Shown here one piece after another: positions 22,030 through 32,355 of a DNA stretch of 64,000 nt. The position numbers and the translations under genes are program-made. A model generated the notes under the pieces. That model was given only the letters and a program-made list of their open reading frames with translations, searched no databases and was not told where the DNA came from. Position 1 is the first letter of the stretch. Every line of letters starts with the position of its first letter. Origin of the DNA: Golubevia sp. BC0850 (Eukaryota; Basidiomycota; Exobasidiomycetes; Golubeviales; Golubeviaceae); NCBI GenBank assembly GCA_012976225.1, contig JAAVVG010000001.1:992001-1056000 (forward strand). The letters are read 5' to 3'.

Positions 22030-23721
22030 ATGGGATCCTCCAGTAAATTCAAACCGAAATCTAAAGGGAAGGAAAGAGACAAGGAAAGAAAGAGAAGTTC
22101 AAGTTCATCCAAGAGAAGGAGGAGCCGTTCCCGTTCCCGTTCCCTATCCCGTTCTCACTCTTTATCTTCAAGAACAGTCTCGAATTCTAATTCTGATTCT
22201 GCTTCTTTCTCAAAATCTTATTCGTCAAGATCGAGAAGTCGAAGCGCTTCTCCAGTTCAACCTGCTCGTAGAACTTTAGGTCCTTCACTTCCACCTGGCT
22301 TCGCCTCAGCCAACAGAGATTCAAGTCCAATCGATGATGATGATGATGATGATGATCTTGGACCTGGTCCAGATCCACCTCCTCCGCCTCAGGGAGGGTT
22401 GGCTGATAAAGATCATGCTACCAGGATGTTCTTGGAAAGGGAAGAGAGGATTAGAAAGGCTGAAGAGGTGAGTTTGACTTGGAAGCCATGTCTCTCAGTC
22501 AAAGGTCATCTCCTTCAAGTCAGTTTGAAGAATCTTACTTCAGATTGATTTCAGGCTGGAACATGAGAGGGGACGAGAAGCAGGAGTGGAGCTGTTGTCT
22601 AATCAAAGATAGACTCTCATCCCAAGTTCTGCCCTTTCAAGCTCTTTCTCCAAATCTCATTCCTTTCCACCCTTTCCCATCATTATCCCCCTCTTTCATC
22701 TATCAGGAAGCCCGTCTTTCAGCCCTAGCAGCTCAAACCTCTCGTCCAGATTGGATGTTAGCTCCACCAAAACAAGTCACTCTTTCTTCCCAAGTTGGAG
22801 ATCCTCTCTCCTTGAAATCTAGAGGTTTCTCTCAAAACACTAGGGTTCAAACTAAATCTGGAGCTGGAGTTCCAAGTGAAATGGATCAATCTCTATGGAC
22901 TGAGACACCGGATCAGAGGGAAGAGAGATTGAGAGATGAAATGATGGGGAAGAGAAAAAGAGCTACTGATGGGGAAGGAGGTGGAGAGATGGAGGTGGAA
23001 GAGATTAGAGAAAGAGAAAGAGAGCGGAGAATTAGGGAGGAGATTAGAGAGAAGGTGAGTTTTAGAAGAGAGCAGGAAAATCAAGATGTTGGTCTGATTG
23101 ATTTGGTTTTCCCCTTCTTCGCTTTTCTTTCGAATGAAACAGGATCCTTCTAGAGGTCAATCATTACTCTCCTTACATCAAGCTAAAAGAAGAGATGAAA
23201 TGAAATCAAAAGATGAAAAGACATCTTCGAAAGACAAAGATTCAGATCGAAGCAAGTCTAAAAAAAGCCATAGATCAGATCGAGAAGACGATTCCAAAAG
23301 ATCTTCAAGTGGTCATAGGAAACATAGGGAGAAACGAGATTTAGAAAAATCTAAGGATAGACATAAAAGTAGTAGTGCTAGTCGAAGAAGAGATCGATCT
23401 CATTCTCCAGATCGACGAAAGAGTAGAGAACGGGAAAGATCAATCTCTCCAACCCCTTCTGAAAAGGAAAGGAAGAGGAAGAAAAAGGAGAAACGTAGGA
23501 AAGAGGAGGAGAAAGAAAGGATCAAGGAAGAAAAGAAAGCGGAGAAAAAAAGGAAGTTGGAAGAAGAAGGGAAGGGAGCTGCTTCGACTATGATTTGGGA
23601 TAGAGATTCGGCTATGTCCGTTGGCGGCAAAATGATGGATGATAAGTCAAGGAATAAGGCGTTGAAAGATGCGGCTGCTTTGGGGGATAGATTTGGGAGT
23701 GGGAAGAGCAGTTTTTTGTAG
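22030..23721 (+). CDS. GPALPP-motif protein (DUF3752)
   Basis: A nuclear-type basic protein related to human GPALPP1. Start is the ATG at 22030 (MGSSSKFKPKSKG). The N-terminus is SR-rich (SRSRSRSLSRSHSL). The family signature follows as RTLGPSLPPGF, then a poly-Asp run coded by eight GAT repeats, GPGPDPPPPP, and REERIRKAEE. After an intron the DUF3752 core appears: RPDWMLAPPKQVTL, LKSRGFSQNTRV and DQSLWTETPDQREERLRDEM. After a second intron a long Lys/Glu/Arg/Ser tail leads to MIWDRDSAMSVGGKMMD and DRFGSGKSSFL, the conserved C-terminal end of the family. Function in fungi is unknown; an RNA-processing link is inferred from the SR-like composition only. Confidence 0.82.
22333..22356 (+). repeat. 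(GAT)8 microsatellite inside the GPALPP gene
   Basis: Eight tandem GAT triplets encode an uninterrupted Asp run between the GPSLPP motif and a Pro-rich segment. In-frame length change would be tolerated. Confidence 0.9.
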
Positions 23722-24014
23722 TTGTATTAGAGGAGGAGGAAAGGGGTACAAGGAGCGGTAGGATCGGGAGGGAGAGGAGCATCGTTGCTCTTTTTGGAAA
23801 CGCTCTCTTCGACATTGCGCGCTTGGCTAGGTCCACCGACTGATAGAATTCACAATCAGAATCAATTTGATGTCTAGATAGATGGAGCGAGTCGAGGTCA
23901 TTCTTGAATCTTGAATGCAAAAGTGTTGCTCTCTTTGCTCTCTCGCGGCTTGTCCCCTTTTGCTTCCACCACAACACTCGTTTCTCCTCATCTTCTCTTT
24001 CAAGAGCCCTGAAG

Positions 24015-25482
24015 ATGTCATTACCTCAACTTTCATACTCTCAGTCGCCTCTTCAAGAATCGCACAGAGATGCACCACCATCAGGTGCTCCTCCTGCATA
24101 CGCTCGAATCTACCCATACTCGATTCGCCCGCTACTCCTGGTTTCAACCATCGTCTCCTTCTTCTATCTGATCATTTTGGGAATTGCTAGCTTGAAAGCT
24201 ATGTCTCACGAAGGGGAAACTGCAAAGCTCAAGACTTTCGATGCAGTTCAGGGTGCTTTGTTCATTGGGGCGGCTGCGATTGAGGTGTTTGGGTTCGGGG
24301 CTGCTTGGTTGGTGAGTCCCATGTGTTGTTGATCTCATCCCAGAGGGTTGAGGAGAGTAACAAGAAGGAAATTCGTTCATAAGAGAAGCACTAGAGAGGG
24401 AAAAGGAGAGAACGTGGGAGGAGGAAGGGGCTGGCTCAAGCTTTGCTATCCTGAAAAGTCTTGAGGATGGCAGCCTCTCTTTACTCTCTATTTCGCTGTT
24501 CGGATCAAATTCAGGAGTTGACCAGAATCAATTTCTGTACACTCCTGACTCTCTCGTAGGACCTTTGAACTAAATTTCTCCTTCTCCGCCTCTCACAGCA
24601 AAGAGTTCCTTTGGCCAAGTTATATTCCAATCTCTCCCTCGTAGCTTTCCTAGCTGTGATGGCTTCCGAACTCCTAGGAATCGTCATTCACTTCACCATG
24701 AAGTCGGATATAATCAATGCCTGCACGACAATGAACGCTGGTAAGAGTTATAGAACTCAGGGAGGTTTCTGGTGGAGTAGTAAAACTACCTCTGTTGTTC
24801 TAACAGAAGCCGAAGCTAGAGAGGAGTGTGGGGATCAGTGGTCGAAGAATTCGACTTGGGACATCATTTGGCGTGAGTTCATTTGTTACCTTCTTTTCTC
24901 TTTTCTTTCCAGGCACTGACTCTTCTCGACATCTCTTCCTGTCACCCTCTCCCCCTCTCCACAGTGATCGTCACCGCCTTCGTCGGGGCTCTGTTTGTTG
25001 CCTTCTCCTTTGCCTTCGTCCGTCAACTCTTAGATCCCCAATCAATCAGGACTGCACCTCGAAGCGTTTTCAACAGACAATCAGTTGTGAATGGGCCTCC
25101 TTCAGCCTATCCTCAGCAATACTCAGGTCCTTACAACTCAGGAAATCAAGGAAGATACGACTCAGAGGACGCCTTTTCGTATCCACCTCCTCAAGGACCT
25201 CCACCTAACTTAGAGAGTGGAGCTCTACCAGATTACGATTCTAGAGGAAGGGATTCTCTGGATGATGATAAGCATCCAGGAGGTTACGGATATGGAGGTT
25301 ATGAAGGTTATAATGAAAGAGAGAGCATGGATAGAGGTAGACCTGGAAGTAGTAGGCAGGCTGGGCCGTACAGAGAAAGTGAAGATGTCAAAGGAAGAGA
25401 AAGTGAGGAAACTTTGAGGGAAAGTGTCCATGCGACAAAAGGGAAAATCGAGGGAAGTGATGATCGAGGTCATCGAGTCTAA
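24015..25482 (+). CDS. Four-span membrane protein with long Pro/Tyr/Gly-rich tail
   Basis: A probable plasma-membrane protein of the tetra-spanning (MARVEL/SUR7-like) architecture; no named family is recognised. Three exons: the first starts MSLPQLSYSQSP and ends at AAWL before a GTGAGT donor near 24313; the second starts QRVPLAKLYSNL; the third starts after CCACAG near 24964. Membrane segments read RPLLLVSTIVSFFYLIILGI, VQGALFIGAAAIEVFGFG, SLVAFLAVMASELLGIVIHF and WLIVTAFVGALFVAFSFAFV. The loop between spans 3 and 4 holds Cys residues (NACTTM, EECGDQW) and an N-glycosylation sequon (NST). The tail has PSAYPQQYSGPYNSG, YPPPQGPPPN and GGYGYGGYEGY, then charged sequence. Such tails often bind SH3 or WW domains; that is inference. 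Confidence 0.75.
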
Positions 25483-25807
25483 GTTAATCAGTTTGGAACG
25501 GACGGTTTGTAAATATTTGGACCTAACTGAATCACAGGTGGTGAGCTCTGATAATGTTGCGTTTAATGTTGTTTGTCTTTTTAGAGCTATCTCTGTCTTT
25601 TGTTTCCTCCATCGTTTAAAATCGCATCTCTCCAATTGTTTCACTTTAATTTCTATCCTTCGCAACTTCTCTAACGTGACGTGACTTGTGCGAAGAGAGC
25701 CCACATGGAATCTCTGTCCCATCCGTGTCCTAGAATCCACTGTCAAGCAAAGCAAAGGCAAGGAGACTTCATCGATTCAAGTCATCAGAGAAAAGGCTAA
25801 GCTGTCC
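25483..25807. other. Convergent intergenic region
   Basis: 3' flanks of the four-span protein gene (+) and the F-box-like gene (-). T-rich on the plus strand after 25555. Nothing else seen. Confidence 0.5.
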
Positions 25808-26857
25808 TCAATCTAAACCGACTTCCAGAATGATGGTGGCTTGGCTCCAGTCGTTCAGGACATGCTTTAGCTTGCTTCGTAAAGAGAATGGTGGAGAGAT
25901 AGAAGTCAGTGCAGTATCCGATGAGCAGAGGTACTCACTTTCAAAGAAGCTTTGAGTACACAATTGAACGGGTAAATGAAGGTTTGACGTAATTCAGAAC
26001 GACTTGTGAATTGGGCATCCAACTTCTCAGATCTTATCCACCAAGAGTCTGATTGCTTGAGTCCTAAGCTCACCCAGCATCTCCCAGTCCAAAGAACTAA
26101 TCCATCAGTCAGAACCTAGGTGATCTCAAGGGGCTTTACCTGAGAGATGAGTCTATGGATCGAGTCGATGGATCAGGTCGGATGTGGTGACACGGTCATT
26201 GAACGGGAGACTCTATGAATGAGATAGATGGAAACCGGATAGAGTGCGATCAGAAGTTGATGGAAGGAGTGTGAAAGTAGTTTAGAGGTTAAGATGTTGT
26301 GAATGGAAGTAAGCGGAAGAGGATGATGAGAAGGGCCGTGCTCTCGACCCAATCGGCAATTTACCTTCGGCCCAATGATGAATTTCATCTGCGATTCTGA
26401 GAGAAACATCATATGGAAGTTTTTCAATGGAATTTCCGCTTGCGACTGAGATCAAGAAAGATGGTGTTGAGAGTCAAAGGGAGAAGAAGGGGTGGTCAGA
26501 ATTCAGATAGAAGTTGCCGACCATCGAACTTCCCTCCACAGAAATTATTCCCGGTCCTGTTTTTTTTTTTTTTTTTTTTTTTTTTTTGCAGAGATTGAAA
26601 AGAATGTCGCTCCAAGAATGCGTTGGCCAGTTGAGAAGGGTTCCCAGATTCTCACCCACGATACCACTTCTCTCTGTGTTAAGTCTTTTGAGTCGAAGTC
26701 TTTCAGTCTGCAATGCCTCCCCTTGAGCCTGGAGTTCAGCGATCCCGGTCTTCAATTGGACAGTGTGAGCAAGGATTGCTGAAAGAATTTCCCGTTCTAC
26801 AGCACCTTCTTTATACTGGACGAGAATCCCCCGTTTGAAAGATTGTTGTGGATGCAT
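25808..26857 (-). CDS. Possible small F-box-like protein (provisional model)
   Basis: Start ATG at 26855-26857. Exon 1 (26656-26857) reads MHPQQSFKRGIL and a heptad-like helix with LKTGIAELQAQGEAL and LRLKRLNTERS; its donor is GTGAGA. Exon 2 (about 26365-26445) begins after CTCAG and reads ASGNSIEKLPYDVSLRIADE, like the start of basidiomycete F-box domains ('..i.kLP.ei...I..'), then IHHWAE. A later exon (near 25945-26090) reads GLKQSDSWWIRSEKLDAQF and SELRQTFIYPF, and the last may end VLNDWSQATIILEVGLD. The first intron would be 210 nt and contains a 28-nt A tract (minus strand); the second is about 270 nt. Both are long for this genome, so an exon may be missing. It could also be a decayed gene. 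Confidence 0.3.
26560..26587. repeat. 28-nt poly(T)/poly(A) tract
   Basis: An uninterrupted run of about 28 T on the plus strand followed by GCAG. It falls in the predicted first intron of the minus-strand F-box-like gene. It is the longest mononucleotide run in the window. No flanking target-site duplication is visible. Confidence 0.9.
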
Positions 26858-27178
26858 GGATGAGACCAGAGGTGGTTGAGGTAAAAGAGTAGCAAGGTGG
26901 TTCGAAGAAGATTCAATCAGGCTCTAGAGGAAAGTAAGAAGAGTAAAGAGGAATGGGTTGGAAAGAAGGAGAAAAAGAACAAGTGAAGGCACATCTTCAA
27001 AAACGGAAGTCCAGGAAAGACTCATACTCATCATCATCATCGCATCAGTAAATAATCTCTCAACTTGAACAAGGCAACCAGATCAAATACCGAAGCTCTG
27101 GAAATTGACTACTCCAATCTCAACTTAACTCAGCTGCAACTGCAGAGCCGAGCTTAGACTTCTACCCTCTAGAGCAAC
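26858..27178. other. Divergent promoter region (F-box-like / BTB gene)
   Basis: 321 bp between divergent ATGs. It contains a short ATC/CAT run near 27027-27045; no TATA box found. Confidence 0.45.
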
Positions 27179-30100
27179 ATGACTTCCACCACAATGGCTT
27201 CTACTTCTACTTCCGCTTCCACTTCCACCTCGAATCCTTCCACTACAAGTATTAATTCAACTCAATCCAACATTTCCAAAGCTCTAAGAAGCCATCTGAA
27301 ATCGACTGGGCTCTCAGGAGAATGCTCAGATATCAGACTCAAAGGGTTTGGAAAGATCTATTCTTTACACAGATTACTCCTGATTCAGTCTGGTTTCTTC
27401 AACTCGATGCTTCTATCTGGTTTCAAAGAAGGGCTGGATCTGGATGATGCCGCTGTCAATCGGAATAAGAGTAGGAGGAATCGAAGGCAGAGAGCGAAGG
27501 GAGGATCCAGGAAGCAAGCTCAGATGAATGAGCTGGATACGGATTGCGATGAAGACGACGATGAAGAAGAGGAAGATGATGTCATAGAGCTGCACTTCGA
27601 CGATCCACAGGTGAGTGAGGACGAGAGCAAGAAGGGTAGAGATAGGAGATTGGGTTGTGAAGGGAGGCATGCTAGAGGTCTCGCTCTTCTATAGCTGAAA
27701 GAGCTTGGTCAATGCACTACCTGAATTGCAAGCTTGGATCTACATGTTGAAATGACAGGTAGAAACTACCTCTGACTTTCAGGCCCATTCTATTCCTGAA
27801 TCCCAGATTACCTCCCCTGCCTTCGAATTCGCTATCGCTCATCTTTATGGAGCTGCTCCGGAACTGATTCTACCAGTGTGGGCCAGTCCTTCAGCCGAAG
27901 AACCCCTGTCTCCTTCTTTCGGAGCCTCAAGGCCAACTACAGAAGAGACGAGCGCTTTCCCTTCCTCCTCGTCAAATCTACCCACAACCTCAACTTCCAA
28001 TCAACAAACGACTCCACTTCAGCAGCCAGCAACTCCACGATTCCTCTGCTCTCTTATAGCTACTTCGATCTATCTAGGTCTTCCAGCTCTCACAGCTCAA
28101 GCTCTCACGTTGATCCTATGCTCGATCACACCCTACACTATCAAGCATTACCTTCACTTCGCAATTGGTAGAGGAATCGCTGGAGCTTCCCACGTCAAGC
28201 TACGACAGTCAGACATCATTGAAACTGCAATCAATGACAATGGAGAGATGTGGGATTGGGAACTAGAAGGCCCGATTAGAGGTCTAGAGTCGTTTGGGAA
28301 ACCCGAGAACTTTTCAGGCTACCAAACCTCTGGGATCGAAGTCGCTTCGAGTGTTGAGGATGAAGACGAAGCAACTTTCAGCGATAGCGACGGAAGAAGA
28401 AGAGGCAGCACTACTCCCTCCGCAACTGGAGCTCAATCAGTCGACTCAGAGATACTAGGAAGACGTTCGAGAGGAGCCTCCACCATCTCCTCTCCATCGA
28501 AACCGGGAACCAAGGAAGGCGAGTTCCCTTCTCCCTTCGGAAGGTCAAGTCGCGCTGTCTTTCTTTATGGCTCGGTAGGCGAGAAGATCGGAGAAGCCTG
28601 CGCTTGTTGGCTTTCTCGATGGGGGCAGGAGGTCTTCGAAGTAGAAGACATCGTCACTAGGAATCAAGATGGCCGTACTCTCCCACCTTCAGATCACGCC
28701 GGGAACTTCTTCTACCACAAAGGAATCCTGCCATCCTACTCCTCGGTCATGTCCACCCCTCCTCCTCTCTCGGTCTGGTCCAGAGGATCGATCCCTTCTT
28801 CTTGGATGAGAGCAATCATTTCAAGCGATAGCTTCTTCATCAGAGATGAATGGGAGAGATACACCTTCGCCACTCGCGTCGTAGATATGCGAAGAGCCCA
28901 ACGAGGTCGTGGAGGAGAAAGTTTGGAATCGCAGGACGAGGAGGATGAATCTGTAGAGAGCGACGGAGAAGACCACTCTCCTGTCGGCATTCGATCTGGA
29001 ACAAGTTTCTCTTCTTCTTTCTACACCAATTCCCAGAAGAAATCAGCTGGAGCTTCTTCCCGCAGATTTAACCAGAGAAGCAAAGGCAAAGCAAAGGCCA
29101 GAGGGACAAGAAGCCGATCTACAACATTTGAGGAAGATGAAGATGATCTTTCGGACTCTGACTCTGAGCAGGAATACGCCCAACTCTTCAGAGAAGGGAT
29201 CTACTACACCTACATGGATTTCAACAGACTGGAGATGATCAGTGGCTTAGGCTACGCTCCTCAGAACGTCCTTCACTCAGCTCTCTGGAGGAACTCGGCT
29301 CTTCAGAACTCGATCAAAGCTTCCGAGATCGCGGCTCTCAAAGCTGCTCCTCAAACCTACATCCCCGATCAGAACGAACCTACAGAGGCGGAGCTCTTGG
29401 CCAGCAGTCTTTGCCATTCCTTGAACCTTTCGGATTTCGTCAAAGCTCAAGAGCACTCTTCAAGATCAAGAAGTCCCTTCGTTGGTGGTCGTTCTGGAAC
29501 TCCTCTTGGAAATCTTTCTGCGATTCCAACTCAAGGTGTCTCTATCCCAGCTCCCGATCTCGCACGTCGCTACTATCCTGTTCCAGTCGATGATACGATC
29601 CGTCTAGGCGACGGGCTGGCTTCGCTATCCAACAGTAATTCGCGCTCGGTAGAGGAGTCGGGCGGAGAGTCTAGTGCTAGAGGCGTCGCTGCCCTTGTCG
29701 ATCCAAGCACTTTGCCACTTCCTCACCCTCTGAGTCGTACCACTCACAGTACACCTGCCATCGGAGGCCCTCTGATACAGACCAGCCTCAAAGGATTCTT
29801 TGGATTGGACAACTGGGTCAGGACTGGATCTGAATTGGCTGTGAGAGGAGCTGCTCTAGCTGACCAGCCGATCGACGAATCCATCGATGACACAGTTTCA
29901 AGCTTTCAAGATGAGACCGAAGTAGAGAAGCAAGGCTCGGATGAAGTCGAAGGTTCGGAGAAGGCTGAAGACATTGAGGAAGGAGAAATCGCTGAGATCG
30001 ACGAGAACGAACAACCTCAAGGACAAGGAGAGGAAGATTTCGAAGGTCAAGAGGAAGAAAACGCAGAGGATGAAGAAGAGCAGGAAGAAAACGTAGCACC

Positions 30101-31028
30101 TCAAGCAGCAATCTCAGCGGTTCCTTCTCACCTAAGAACAAACGTTCGAGCCTCGGGAACTCCACCTCCCGGTCAACCCGCTCCGTCCTCTTCTTCAAAG
30201 AAAGAAGATCTCTCGAATAACTCGTCTACCTCTCCCACTCTAGTGCAAGAACATTGGACAGGTTTTGAGCCAATGAGAGCTTCCTTCGAATTCTTCGGAG
30301 TTGACAAGCTACAAGAGAAACAACGACTCTATTCACCAACCTTCCATTTCGCAGGATCCCTTTGGAACATCTACGTCCAGACTCTCAAGAAACCAAAAGG
30401 TCTTCAACTCGGAGTCTATCTTCATCGCCAAAATCCACTTGATTCACTTCCACCCTACAGCATTCCTGCTCCTCTCTCAGAGACCGCCTCGGACCCAGCT
30501 TTGACCGTTGGCACTCCAAAAGGTCTTCGTGGACTGTTCGGGAACGATACAGCTGGAGCTTCCAAATCAATCTCTTCACCAAAGTCAACTCCGTCATCTT
30601 TCAGCTTCCCCAGCAGTCCCGCTGGAGGATCCTCCTTCATCAACAATAGCAACGCTGGTCCTAGTGACTCCTCTGTAGGTGCCAGCTATAGTGGACCTGG
30701 AGGTTATAGATCTTACTCTCTTCTAGCCGCATCTTCTTCCACCGCAAATCAACAGCCGCATCTGAAACCAGCAGAGATGCCTCAAATGCCTTATAGTGAC
30801 ACAAGAAGAATGCTCAAAGCTTCTTTCTCTATCCACTGTCCTTCTCCTCTTGGAACTGCTTTGACTAGATTTAGTTCAGCTCCAGATCAGTTCACTCTGA
30901 GTCAGAGTTGGGGATGGAAAAGCAGTAGTCTTCTCGGAGCTTATTATCTTAAAGATGGAGCGTTGGGATCTTTGAAGGCTGAAACTTCTAGTAGATTCAG
31001 ATGTTGCTGTGTCATTGGATTGGTTTGA
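27179..31028 (+). CDS. Large BTB-domain protein, germ cell-less (GMCL1)-like
   Basis: Probably a substrate adaptor for a Cullin-3 ubiquitin ligase. The ATG at 27179 opens a Ser/Thr-rich lead (SSTSTSTSNPSTTS-like), then ALRSHLKSTGLSGECSDIRL, GFGKIYSLHRLLLIQSGFF and NSMLLSGFKEGLDL, the first half of a BTB fold as in germ cell-less. An acidic insert follows (DCDEDDDEEEEDD). One intron (about 27610-27781) separates LHFDDPQ from AHSIPESQITSPAFEFAIAH and LYGAAPELILPVW. The second exon is unbroken to 31028 and codes IATSIYLGLPALTAQALTL (BACK-like), several low-complexity stretches, WTGFEPMRASFEFFGVDKLQ and HFAGSLWNIYVQTLKKPKGL (a MATH-like tail, SLWNIYVQ). About 1,190 residues, twice the animal length, mainly because of disordered inserts. 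Confidence 0.75.
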
Positions 31029-31257
31029 GAGGCGATTCCATCATGCTTCGAGGACGTTTGTTTTCTCTGTTCTTTCATACCATTTTCACAATTGACTTGA
31101 GATGAGAAAAGATGCAGGTGATATTACTTGTGACTTTGTGTTGATAAAATTAATGAATGAACCACCTTTATAGTTTTGAGAAAAGTGAGCAAAGGGAGAA
31201 AGAGAACGGGAGAAGGAGGAAGAAAGGACTTAAGAGAATCGAGGGAAAAGGGGAGTT

Positions 31258-31962
31258 CTACTTCTTGGCTGGTTCTTTTGCCTTCTTCTTTGAGGGTTCT
31301 GGAGGAGGAAATTCTCCCCGTGCTATGGCTGCTTCACGCTCTTTCTTGGCCTGCGACAGAGAGACGGGGGAGGGTAGGGTGGGGATGGGAGAAACGCACG
31401 TCAGCCTCTCGACTCTGCCATTGAACAATCTGCTGCCCGAGTGAGGAACCTCAATCTTCTGTCAGTCCATTAATTGAACGGATTCAATTGACCAGAAGTG
31501 GGGTCCTGCCTTTCACGGTTTTGACTCTATCACTTGGTCTGTCCTTCTAGCTTCAATCCTCCTCCTCTTCTACTCTGCTCCCTCTTAGCGGTGCTGAGCA
31601 CTCCGCAACACACTATCTCATCCTCATGTTTCTTACTGACAGCTTCCTTTGCCTGAATTGCCTGAGCGTCAGCTAGCTTCTTAGCCTGTAAAGATGCTCC
31701 ACTCATCTTGGGCTGGTTCATAGCAGCAAGCTTCTTTTGAGCTTTGGCTCTATCATTCTCTCTTTGATTTCCACCTCAGAAATTGAAGTAAGGGAATGGA
31801 GGAAGAAGTTACGGAAGATTGCAGAGGGTGGGTCAATTGATTGAATTGGATTTGGGACAGGATGGATTGGGAAATGGGTAATGACAGAGATTGCGATTCC
31901 AAGATGTCAGCCTTGATTGAATTGCTTGAAGCAGAACGTGATTGGGATTACTTACGAGTCAT
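31258..31962 (-). CDS. SERF/4F5 family small basic protein
   Basis: A small charged protein of the SERF family, which promotes amyloid nucleation in animals; the fungal role is unknown. The first coding exon is only 7 nt (31956-31962, ATGACTC). After an intron of about 180 nt, exon 2 begins at 31774, restoring MTRGNQRENDRAKAQKKL, the invariant SERF N-terminus. It continues MNQPKMSGASLQAKKLADAQ and EAVSKKHEDE. A long intron follows. The last exon (about 31258-31346) encodes AKKEREAAIARGEFPPPEP and ends KKKAKEPAKK. The exon 2 donor is my least certain boundary. About 85-90 residues. Confidence 0.8.
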
Positions 31963-32355
31963 CTAAAAGCAATTGATCAAAAGTGGGAAAGGGTGGGGGA
32001 TGGGAAGGTTCGAAGGGAGAAGAAGATTGGAACACAACACTCTCTTGCTTGTTCCCAGTCAAGTCATCGATTGACGAGCTTCTAAGATCTAAAATTTGAA
32101 TAGCAATCAAGCAAAGCACTGCATTCGATTCGCAAATCTGATTCGCAACTTATAGCAAGGGCACACGACCGGTTCAAACCTTTGATTCAGTGGAGGTTTG
32201 GAGAAAGAGATGTCAATATCAGTTACATGTATCAAACAAAGAGAAGAAGCAACCAATCTTAGCGAGAGGTGGGCATGGAGAAAGAAATTGGGAATTGAAG
32301 TTTGGTTCTCTAATTGGGGTACATGATATGGTGTGTGTGTTCTTAGCTCTTGCTC
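31963..32355. other. Upstream region of the SERF gene
   Basis: 393 bp between the SNF4 stop and SERF start, both minus strand. Should hold the SERF promoter. No box, repeat or RNA gene recognised. Confidence 0.5.

Noticed and set aside
26560-26587. Poly(A) tail of a retroposed element
   Set aside because: No target-site duplication, no element body and no reverse-transcriptase frame nearby.
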